A stretch of DNA of 64,000 nt from Crambe crambe (lineage: Eukaryota; Porifera; Demospongiae; Poecilosclerida; Crambeidae). Positions within the stretch are counted from its first letter, which is position 1, and the number at the start of each line of letters is the position of its first letter. A program made the position numbers and the translations under genes. The notes under the pieces are model-generated. The model saw only the letters and a program-made list of their open reading frames with translations, was not told where the DNA came from and did no database searches. The DNA is taken from assembly GCA_963924555.1 (NCBI GenBank), contig OZ004589.1:5456001-5520000 (forward strand), read 5' to 3'. Shown here piece by piece: positions 53,981 through 64,000 of the stretch.

Positions 53981-55033
53981 AATGATTATTGTGATGAACT
54001 AATAACATAATGTGATATTTAAGCATACATTCTATGTGATTTTATTTCATTGCAGTGTCTGTGTGCCTGTGTGTCATTGTTCAGTTCTGGCAGTATAATT
54101 TAAACTATAGTTTGGAAGCATGCATTTGAGTTATCACATATAAAACCAAAAGATAGCTATAGCTGTTAATTTTATACATCAGTATTTGTACACAAATTGC
54201 TGAAATAAAATTATGGATCATGGCTGCGCAAATAAGTCTTCCCTCATAATATAATGTATAGGTATTATCACCACAATTAAATGGGAGTGAAGTAGGTGGT
54301 CTCTTGAACTATACACATTCATTAGCCATCCCTACTTGGCTTTTTTACACTGTGAGAATTTACCTTCCTACCAGACTGTGTAGTAGATCATGCCAGGGAG
54401 TAGCATGTTGTCAGGAGGAAAGACTAAAGGAAGGCACACATTCACAGAAAAATTCACACTTTGTGGGTAGCTAAAGGGGTTGTACTTGGCTGATGTTCAC
54501 TTTCTTGTTGCCAAACTTTTTTGAACTGCACATAGCCATCCCTACTATTTTTTTTTCTCCTTTACTTGTTATAGTAGACACACCCAGAATCTATCAAGGC
54601 TTATTCCAAACAACAATATTAATTCTTATTTCAATACAAACATCACATGTACAGTATAAACTTGTGGTATACAAAAATGAAGTTAATACAAAAAAATTTT
54701 GAAAAAATATCTCCATATTAAAATAATAATAGTAACTGTTAATGTACACAGGATATCATCATGATAAAAGTGGAGAGTGTTCAGAAACATCTCTTGGCAA
54801 CTAGAATAACAAAACAAAACAAAACAGTGACACTCAGTACTACTATAGTGGAACCTCCAACTCTGAAAGTGGACAAGTATTTCAACAAAGGACGGTACCA
54901 TTGAATATACACTCTATACAAAATAACCTCCAAAAGAGGATGGGTCCCAAGTGTGTCCATTATTCGGAAGTTTCACTATGCATAGCATGCTTTATATAGT
55001 ATGATGTGGACCTTCATTTGTATGAGAAAATAC
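53981..55033. other. spacer with decayed MITEs
   Basis: Holds a decayed family 1 MITE (about 54285-54550, with AGCCATCCCTACT at two places) and a pogo-like MITE remnant (54846-54975, with GTGGAACCTCCAACT). No gene is supported. Confidence 0.55.
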
Positions 55034-56073
55034 TGGGGTGTTGGTGTTGTTATACTGGGGTGTTGGTGCTGTTATACTGGGGTGCTGTTATACTGGGGTG
55101 CTGTTATACTGGGGTGCTGTTATACTGGGGTGCTGTTATACTGGGGTGCTGTTATACTGGGGTGCTGTGATACTGGGGTGCTGTTATACTGGGGTGTTGG
55201 TGTTGTTATACTGGGGTGCTGTTATACTGGGGTGCTGTTATACTGGGGTGCTGTTATACTGGGGTGTTGGTGTTGTTATACTGGGGTGCTGTTATACTGG
55301 GGTGCTGTTATACTGGGGTGTTGGTGTTGTTATACTGGGGTGCTGTTATACTGGGGTGCTGTTATACTGGGGTGCTGTTATACTGGGGTGCTGTTATACT
55401 GGGGTGCTGTTATACTGGGGTGCTGTTATACTGGGGTGCTGTTATACTGGGGTGCTGTTATACTGGGGTGCTGTTATACTGGGGTGCTGTTATACTGGGG
55501 TGCTGTGATACTGGGGTGCTGTTATACTGGGGTGTTGGTGTTGTTATACTGGGGTGCTGTTATACTGGGGTGCTGTTATACTGGGGTGTTGGTGTTGTTA
55601 TACTGGGGTGCTGTTATACTGGGGTGTTGGTGTTGTTATACTGGGGTGCTGTTATACTGGGGTGCTGTTATACTGGGGTGCTGTTATACTGGGGTGCTGT
55701 TATACTGGGGTGCTGTTATACTGGGGTGCTGTTATACTGGGGTGCTGTTATACTGGGGTGCTGTTATACTGGGGTGCTGTTATACTGGGGTGCTGTTATA
55801 CTGGGGTGCTGTGATACTGGGGTGCTGTTATACTGGGGTGTTGGTGTTGTTATACTGGGGTGCTGTTATACTGGGGTGCTGTTATACTGGGGTGTTGGTG
55901 TTGTTATACTGGGGTGCTGTTATACTGGGGTGCTGTTATACTGGGGTGTTGGTGTTGTTATACTGGGGTGCTGTTATACTGGGGTGCTGTTATACTGGGG
56001 TGCTGTTATACTGGGGTGCTGTTATACTGGGGTGCTGTTATACTGGGGTGCTGTTATACTGGGGTGCTGTTAT
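55034..56073. repeat. 16-bp minisatellite (GTTATACTGGGGTGCT)n
   Basis: About 60 head-to-tail copies over 1.04 kb, interspersed with a 22-bp variant that carries an extra GTTGGT-type hexamer, and rare TGTGATACT copies. Because 16 is not a multiple of three and the unit has no stop in any forward frame, the whole array is open in three frames; the resulting Tyr-Trp-Gly-rich proteins are not genes. It lies just downstream of the antiporter gene. Confidence 0.95.
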
Positions 56074-56706
56074 AACAAACTCTCAGCCCTTCAGTTTTCT
56101 ACACTTGATGTTCATGTAACTCACTGAATCTTTCTTGCAGTAATGGCAGCAGCAATAGTATTTGCAAACTCTCTGTGACCGCTGACATTTGATTCTACAG
56201 CCACTACTTAGCCACCACTTCTTGATCATCATGATCAGCCTACCAGGGGCTGCATACAGTTGAGGGCATCTAGAAGAGATATTATTAAGGCTAAAACTGT
56301 TTCATCCCTTTAATGAGAAGCTACTGGAAACAGAAACTGTTCTTAAAAAGAAAATGGCCTGCCATAACTTTGATCCTGAAGCTTGTGCAAGAAAGCATTG
56401 GGTTGTCCTATTACCATTACCTCATGCTCTCATCACGATATCGTGCATTGCATATGCATCATGGATATTCTAGTAGTGACCCTTTACCTCATCACTACAG
56501 TAACGACCCTGTACCTATTTACTACAGAAAGTAGCAACCCTGTACCTCATCAAGGATATTCTAGTAGTGACCCTTTACCTCATGCATGGTTGCCTACATA
56601 CATATATATACATATACAGAAAGCCAGAAAGTGTTCACCCTTTACCTTGTCATGGGTTAGTTTTTCTACAGTAGTAACCCTTTACCTCATCATTACTGAT
56701 AGCAAC
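56074..56706. other. 3' flank of the antiporter gene
   Basis: Between the minisatellite and the antiporter stop. Contains degenerate repeats of GTGACCCTTTACCTCAT (about 56470-56700). No other gene is supported. Confidence 0.5.
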
Positions 56707-59700
56707 TCACAGGCGTTGGAGCAAAGGTCGAGACGTTACTGAGTCAATATTGGAAGAGAAGAGACCAAAAATTACCACCACGAGGAATATTTGGATTATC
56801 CAGCCTGCATACCATGGATACCACCCAGCTCCCACTGGCAGGGCACCAAAGACCACTGAGATGACAGCTACGATAATAGCATAGAGCTAAAAGGAGAAGA
56901 AACCATAAGTGAATTCAACTTCTTTTTTTTTTTCTCCTTTGCTAATAATATGATCACTAGGCCACACCCCTGGATTCAGACTTACAGCTGCTGACTTGAT
57001 GTGGTTGACCAGAGGACATTGAGAAGCAAAAACAGTGAGAATGCAAATACCAGCAATAGGAGATATCACTAAAACAATCAGATAAAGAAGATACGCATAA
57101 TTATCTTTCCAAGATAAAAAGTGGAGAGGTGTCCTTATTAAAAAGGTGGCCTGCTTATGTGTGTAATGCAAAATACCTATGCAGGAGGCCAGGGAGACTC
57201 TTACCATTGCCAAATAAAGAAGAGGCAAGGATGGCTGCAGATGACTGTAGAACAGCGTCTTCATTGCAGTTTGATAACTGACAGACAGTAGGGATGACCA
57301 GTGGGAAGATGATACCCATTGTACCAAATGCCTACATGCATATGTAAGAAAATAAGAGCAAAGTAATCTCCAAGAGTAACAGAAGGTGGCCTAAAGTCAT
57401 CCCTGAAAAAGTACATGTGTCAAGGAATCCTGGAATGAAAATGCAGGGCCAATCATAACAAATTGCAGTTGACCTAACATTAACTGAATCTGCACTGATT
57501 TCAAACACCTGCAATACTTTTTTTCTATTGTAATAATGTCAGATCAACAGGGCCAATTAAACTGCTGGATATTAAGTTTGTCTTGTATGGATTAATGAAG
57601 GAAAAATACTCAGCGACAGATTAAACAATGGATTTACAGAGTGATATTGGCAAGTTTGTTGTTGTTTTTTTGTTTGTTTGTTGTTATTTTTTTAGCTTAA
57701 AATTGTCCATACATTATTCTGTTGAACAATATTTAAAGACAGCTGTTCTATCCATCCTGGAGCTAGGCTGTCCCCTCTGAATACTAACAGTGCAACTCTA
57801 AATGAAAAATCAGCTATTTCAAAAGGTCCTTACAGCAAGACTGCATGCTTAAACACATTTTTCCCATACAAAAAATGACTCACTGATCCAGCAGCAAAAG
57901 ACATGAGAAAGCCTATGACAGTGACGATGGCTGGAATGTACTGGGCAGTCAGCCCTCCATCTGACAGAGCCTTGGCCAGGTAATTGGTAGTGTGAATATC
58001 CTATAATATAAGCATTTGTATATACAATAAACTAAAATATAGAGCATGTGGCCAGAGTGGTCAATTAAGCATTTCATCCACAAAATAAGAACACCTCTCG
58101 TCCGTAATGCTCTATTGTTGTTGTTATTGTTGTTGTTGTTGTTTTTAAAGAATATAATCAGGGAATTTTTCTTCGAAGGATATTTTCTCCTCTGATAAAG
58201 GGATACCACTTCTTTTTTACCTCTTATATTTGGGACACTGGTTTTCTGGTCCCAAAGATGTCCCATTGTAATACTGTAATCATAAAGCGCTTGTTACTTA
58301 CTTGTATGGCTTCTCCCAATGCCCATGCCAGCCACAGCACCATAAATGGCTCAATTATATCATTTACTCCTGCAATCCATGCCTAATTTCAAACAATATC
58401 AATGTAATACATAAATTAAATGGTAGAATCAGATTCAGTGCTTGAAATAAGGAGGGTAATTTTTTGTCAGGAAATTCAGCAGGGATAATCACTGTCCAGC
58501 AGCCACAGGTGCTAGAAATCACATTGCTATGCCAACAATTAGTTCTAATTGGCACCATAACTGTTAATAGGGACTTGGACCAGCTAGTAAAAGCAAATCT
58601 CTTTCGTTTGGGAGCCCTGTATATTTCAAGCACTGGAATAACTTGTGACTGTGTGTACGTACATACCTCCATATACTCATTCAGGGTGAGGATTCGCTGA
58701 ATCAGCAACATTACCATGGCAACCACACAGGCTAGCGCCGACGCCCAAATAAGAGCAGCAACTGAGTCAGCATTTGTGAAGATGTTGACAATCGTCAATT
58801 GCGGTCTAGAGAGAAAGGTAGACATGATACATAGATTCGATAGTGGGTGGGGGGAGGGGGGGGAGCAAAGGTGCATCCTTTGTATACAAAGAAGTGACCT
58901 AATTCTAAATCTAGCCCTGGGGCTACGCACTTTTTATCCTCAGGCATATTTATGATGGTCTGCCATCCATCCAGCACCATCCCAACAAGTGTGACGATCA
59001 TCGTCACCAGGAAAGGAATAGCTGCATTGAACCTGTATCAAATCAACCAACCACAAAAGATGTACATCAAACACACAAACTTCCAGAGAAATTAAGTACA
59101 TCTTCTCACCATCGGTACTTTACTCCTTTCTTGGGTGCCAGAGTTCCTCCTACAGTGGTATGTAGCATACAGTTAATGTACTGAGAACAATACCAGTGAG
59201 TAACAGTTATTGGCAAGTACTATCAAGTATTAAAATAGAATATTCTACACTGGATCTGCATGTTCCCGGCTCAGACGAAAACCTTGTCATTTGATCTAAA
59301 AAGCACTTCAAATATCTTCAGGGTTGTCCCCACAGCATTAAAAAGCACACTAAAATTCTTGGTGCATATAGTCTCAAACCAGTCAAATATTTTCATCCAC
59401 TAAAAAATATTTCCATATGGGTTACCGTGTGGATAAGATTATAACAGCTGTTCCACATGGAGACCACAGTGTTTTGTTAAGCTATACCACCAGACTATTG
59501 TTAGTGGGGACTGGGGAACATGTGCCATAATTATGTAGTATCTAAATATAACCATTCACCTTTCACCTCACTAAAACTGTTGTAACTTGCTTGCAAATAG
59601 TGGAGAGAGAGAATAATTATTAAAGAAGGAAGTCACTTATTACAGGAATAATTTTAAGCTGACACAGGACAACAGTTTGGCCAGTCAGTTATTCTGACAC

Positions 59701-62627
59701 TATTACAAGTATACATAGCAGGTATTTTGAAATCAGTGCCAAATTCAGGTCAACTACAATTGGCCATATTATTATAGGCTGTACTATGAACACAATTAGC
59801 TGTACCTGGAAGATCAGCTTCAGATAAGTCGGTATTACTACCAGTGGTCCTCTTCATCTCCAGAGTCTCGTGTTCTCCTTCTTCTTCAACTTTAACTATC
59901 TCCTCTCGTATCTGGCTCTCCACCAATCCATTCTTCAACCCGTTCTTCTTCAGCTTCTCATTATTGGGGGCCAGTCCCGGAAGTTTGGTGTTAATAAGAT
60001 TGGGCGGGGATTTTGGCAACATGTCTCGCTCTGCCCACAGCATGGGACCAAAGTCTCGCTTGAGGATGGTAATGAATATGATTGTGAACACCAGCAGAAG
60101 GGGAAAGAATCGATACGCTGCATATATAGAAAAGGCCACTTTTCATTCTAGTTGCTAAAGCTAAAACAAGTAGTGAAGTCTTCCATAGAGCTAGGAAATC
60201 AATCTGCCCACTATATGAAAATGCATTGAAGAGATGGGAAATACAGTATGTGACTCATTCTAGCAGTGAAGTCTTCCACAGAGCTAGGAAATCAACACTA
60301 CATGAAAATGCATTGAAAAGATGGGAAATGCATCATTTTAGTTAAAGCAAGCAGTGAAGTCTTCCATAGACCTACGTACCCTGAGCCAGGAAATCAACTA
60401 GTCAGCCACCACTTTATTAATGGACAGTTATACTTGCATAAATATGTACACTTACGAATTGTTCTGACAGCGAGAACGAATGGATCCATGTCTCTTAAAT
60501 TTTCACAACTGTCATGGCACATGGGGTTCTGCAAAGCCTGGTGCAGATTACCCACCTGAACTCCTATCCAGCTGGAAAAAAAAACCATCATCACAACAAA
60601 ACAACAATAAAATAACAGCAACATAATCATTATCTATTAATTGACAGTACCTTGAGATTGGTACAATGCTTGGTAGCGTAGGGCCAAGGGATTTAAGAAT
60701 GTATGCAAACTTCTCCTTGCTAACTGAGGCAGCGTCCATCATCTGAGAACACATTATTATGTAAGTACATAAACACAACAACAACAACAACAACAAGAAA
60801 GTCCATGTTTACAATTCTAATTTCATTTTTACAGCAAAAATAATACATCTATTGCAGCCATCCTAAGCAAGCAGCTAGCCAAAATTAATTTTCAGTATTT
60901 GGTATACATTAACGTCCTTTTCTTACATAGTCAGGTCATACATAAGGACACTGAAATTTGGTAGGCTGTTTCAATACTAAATGCAAGGGCAGGCCACTCC
61001 ATTTGGATGAACAAAATAGGTCTATGGCATTATATCCTCATGAATATACTTCAGCACCGTGTTTGAAAGTACAGCTAGGGGAGACTCTGATATATGATAG
61101 TGGGCTGGGTCTATGGCACGAATATACTTCAGCACCGTGTTTGAAAGTACAGCTAGGGGAGACTCTACTGTTTCCTTTACAATGACAATGCAGGTGCCTT
61201 CACATACATACGAACACAACATGTGACTCATTGGGGACTTACCGTTCTGAGACTAGTACCAGCTATCAGAACGAGACTGTAATCATCAAAGAAAATCATT
61301 GCCCCAAGAATGATGCAGACAATTGATGCACTAATAAGAAGTACGTATAACAGAAAGGGAATTTTATTGATAATTATAAGTATATAAAAAACAGTTTATA
61401 GAAGATAATCATTGGGAGTAAAATATTTTCAGTAGGTACACAATAGACAACATTGGGACATGTTTATTGTACACAATAACTATTTACATACACAAACTTA
61501 CCGTCTTCTTGAACCGGTGAGTTTCTTCAGTATGGCAGCCAGCCCCAATCCACCTCCACTTTTCTAAATGATATAAAAATTGACTATAAGCTCATTAGAC
61601 ACAAACGCTCTAACTCTTTACAGCAGGACTGGACATTACCCTCTAAGTAAGTGTCCTGTTACACCATCTAAGTGTCCTGTTACACCATCTAAGTGTCCTA
61701 TTACACTATCTAAGTCCATGTCCTAGCTATTATGCACCATCTAAGTGTGTTATATAAGTATAGTGAATTGGTTCTCTTCCATAAAACATAATGTCTTCTG
61801 TTGGCCAGTTTAATAATAACAGGTGTAAGCACCAAATAAGGGATCTGCCTATGGCACATGCTGTTGAGCCACACCCATTTCCTTGGCTATCACCTATAAT
61901 TAACTAGGGAAATGTAAGCATTGTGGAACAAGCACACATGCCCAATGTTGTCACATGAAAAGAAGCTTCAATATGTATCAGATAAATAAATATAGTGCTC
62001 CCTCAGTCGACTCCCTAGTGGTGTGGGGCTCTGTGCTCACCCCCAATTTTATATATATTGAAAATGGAATAAGTTAACCTTAATTAGGTTAACCTTCGTG
62101 TACATGACATGTGTAAAAGTGTGAGGACATACAGATATGGTACTCCAATTTCCTTTATCAGCTACTCTCATATTAGGATGGGTGTGTGTGTAAACCAGCA
62201 AGTCCACACGTTCTATTAACATGCACCAAAAATAGGTTTACCACTGCATTGATTGTAGTTAGAGTCTGATGCAATCTCCATGCATGCAGCGCAGTAGATT
62301 TGCATGCTAATGGCATGCTGACAGCATACATGATTGATAGATAATAGATTGATATTCATACTCACTTGAACCACCCCAATAAGTCCACCAAGGAAAAAGG
62401 AAAAGACGGCAATCTGTGGATTAGAGAGATAACATATCATATGCATACATGCATGAATGGCCAGCCACTTACAGCAGAGTGATCAAAGTCAGCCACCGAA
62501 TTAACAAAGTAATAATCTGCAAGAGAGTTCAAATTCATAGTAATACTTTTCCCTGTATCTAGTCATGTGCTGGCTACTTCAAGACCAAATTTCATTTAAT
62601 AAAATATTAGTTCTGCTAAACACAGTG

Positions 62628-62708
<81 letters not shown>

Positions 62709-63638
62709 TGTATTAAACCCAATGCATGCTTCTGCTGGACTTATCCAATTTCTCCAGCCAATAATAATAAGCTTAATACTGATAGCTATAATTATGAAGA
62801 AGTCATTTTACTAGTTGATGAAATTGTCCTGTCATGTGTTCTATAATGGTTGGACTACATATGTATCCCCACACCAAGTTTCAACCCAAGGCTATTAGTA
62901 TATCTAGATAGCTACCTACATTTATTATACACTCACCAATGGTGCGTAAAGTAGCAATGAGAGGATTGTAGCGATAAGCTAAAAGAATAAAAATTATATA
63001 ATAATTTATTGTACTATTAATAACACCTTCAAAGATTCTGCTTTGGAGGTGGATCTGTGGAAGCTTTGGACCTGGACTTTACTCACCCGTAACTGCCACA
63101 CAGGAAGTGACTGATATTCATACGTACATATTATCTCGTCACACCCAGTCAGTGACTGACATCAGTATAAGATTGAAATACATAGGGCCCACTCTTTAAT
63201 GAGCAGCCTTTGATGATTTCGTTTTGTCCCTATCCTTCTATACCATGTTACTTTATCCTCATGGTAACTGGACACATGAGACCAAATCACCACAACTATG
63301 CTTAACCTTCCAGCACCAATCAAATTTTCTAGCTATAATCGTGTCAATTCTCTCAGTTGTAACAGACAACTTATAATTATATTGGACACAATCATTGATT
63401 GATTCCACTCACCAAAGAATGCACACAGCCAGATTCCAAGCAGCAGAGCTATCAGGACTTGTCTGCATGTTTATAAATAACAAGGTAATAAAGGAGTGTG
63501 TGTACCTTACAGAGGGGTGCAACCCAGCTCCACCCCCCCCCCCCCCCCCCTTGTAAGAGAGAGGAGTTACCTGAACACTATAGCAATCACTGCAGTCAGT
63601 ATAGGAGGTAATAGAGTCACTGGTCCTGGAATAGCCAT
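56707..63638 (-). CDS. NhaC-family Na+/H+ antiporter (18 exons)
   Basis: Exons on the minus strand: 63644-63571, 63462-63413, 62978-62937, 62516-62473, 62413-62366, 61563-61502, 61330-61243, 60742-60651, 60571-60456, 60117-59806, 59149-59110, 59032-58931, 58805-58667, 58382-58302, 58000-57884, 57331-57205, 57068-56986, 56886-56707. From the ATG at 63638 all phases agree and give 596 residues with TGA at 56707-56709. NhaC-like landmarks: G-A-M-I-F-F-D-D-Y near residue 115, V-P-I-S-S-W-I-G near 164, I-P-Y-R-F-F-P with K-R-D-F-G-P-M near 202-225, and F-G-T-M-G-I-I-F-P-L-V-I-P near 468-480. At least ten helices are evident, so it is a membrane antiporter predicted to exchange Na+ for H+. Exon 10 adds a 75-residue charged loop not expected in bacterial members. 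An earlier exon beyond an AG at 63645-63646 is possible. Confidence 0.85.
60150..60385. repeat. intronic tandem repeat in the antiporter gene
   Basis: About 2.5 copies of a roughly 100-bp unit containing AGTGAAGTCTTCCATAGAGC and GAAAATGCATTGAA. Between antiporter exons 9 and 10. Confidence 0.7.
61042..61167. repeat. 78-bp-period duplication in an antiporter intron
   Basis: GAATATACTTCAGCACCGTG and the following 27 bases occur at 61042 and again at 61120. It accounts for the short open frames on both strands here. Confidence 0.8.
62632..62705. repeat. CT microsatellite in an antiporter intron
   Basis: Uninterrupted (CT)n of about 74 bp. It lacks the flanking word shared by the tracts at 23588 and 38262-39485. 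Confidence 0.9.
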
Positions 63639-63644
63639 GAAGTT

Positions 63645-64000
63645 CTAAAGAAACAATATACAATTCTTGTTATATTAATATGCTTGTACATACGTGGTTT
63701 AAAGGTCAATTGGTAACGCGCATGCGTGTCACTTGTGGCAACATGCATAATTCAAAGCAAGGAAAGACGGATTGAGCCGCAGAGCGGCTTGATACACCCA
63801 AGCACTCGAGTTTCTAGCTATGGACTTGACTCAACAAATCTTGACGCTCTATGTTACAAAGAGGTGAGGGGAGAAAGAAAGAAAAACGGTTCAAAGGTCA
63901 ATAGCTACTGTAACTGCAGCAAGCCTAGCCAGGCTGGTGAAGATAGAAACAAGCAAGGGGCTGGAGACTGCAGTAAGCCTAGGCCAGTGGTGAATGCATG
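63645..64000. promoter_or_regulatory. 5' flank of the antiporter gene
   Basis: Contains CGCGCATGCGT at 63717-63727, an NRF1-like palindrome about 80 bp upstream of the likely start codon, in a CG-richer patch. TTTAG just upstream of 63644 could also be a splice acceptor, in which case this is an intron and the first exon is outside the window. No gene recognised in 63740-64000. Confidence 0.4.

Noticed and set aside
55001..56127. Long open frames (up to 372 codons) rich in Tyr-Trp-Gly-Ala-Val-Ile-Leu
   Set aside because: They are the three-frame reading of a 16-bp minisatellite with no stop in its unit; no conserved flanking exon or start context.
56707..63638. Bacterial contamination as the source of the NhaC-like gene
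   Set aside because: Eighteen exons with consistent GT-AG introns and the same repeat families as the rest of the window.

Overview
This window is animal genomic DNA, most likely from a demosponge (inference from AT-rich introns full of TAGCTA words, short GT-AG exons and dense small repeats; I cannot name the species). Its real genes are split into many short exons, so most long open frames are either single exons of larger genes or open repeat arrays.

Layout. Positions 1-2370 hold two 3'-terminal fragments of TRPA-like ion channel genes among MITEs. Positions 3483-31055 (+) hold a 25-exon TRPA-like channel gene (copy A, 1105 codons plus stop when spliced). Positions 31963-52093 (+) hold a second, diverged 25-exon copy (copy B, 1063 codons plus stop) with one in-frame TGA. 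Positions 52725-53980 (+) hold a 5'-truncated, frame-broken third body (copy C). Together this is a decayed tandem array of channel genes. From 56707 to 63644 (-) lies an 18-exon NhaC-family Na+/H+ antiporter gene of about 596 residues.

Mobile DNA. A 12.23-kb transposon (6016-18246) sits inside coding exon 5 of copy A. It has 22-bp terminal inverted repeats, a 6-bp target duplication (ATTGAA), an apparently intact 5-exon DDE integrase gene (+) and a divergently transcribed 3-exon RING-finger gene (-). The terminal repeat supplies a GT donor and the target duplication supplies an AG acceptor; using them removes the whole element and recreates the ancestral exon, whose length (103 nt) and frame are confirmed by copy B. 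This is the most interesting observation here: a gene-carrying transposon that can act as a new intron. The 12.4-kb first intron of copy B is a transposon graveyard. It holds a broken Academ-like element (Cys-rich zinc finger, XPG-like nuclease, CXC domain) with a 643-bp tandem duplication, an inverted fragment of the same element caught between (TC)n tracts, and a broken R2/NeSL-type LINE that contains a perfect 92-bp fold-back element with a tRNA-like loop.

How the parts relate. The channel copies would be ankyrin-repeat, six-helix cation channels. The antiporter would be a separate membrane transporter transcribed towards the array. Four independent gene starts (channel A, channel B, the transposon's bidirectional promoter, the antiporter) each carry an NRF1-like CATGCGCA-type motif nearby. 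Exon borders were read by eye from splice signals, frame continuity and comparison of copies A and B; single-base errors are possible, and no database search was available.
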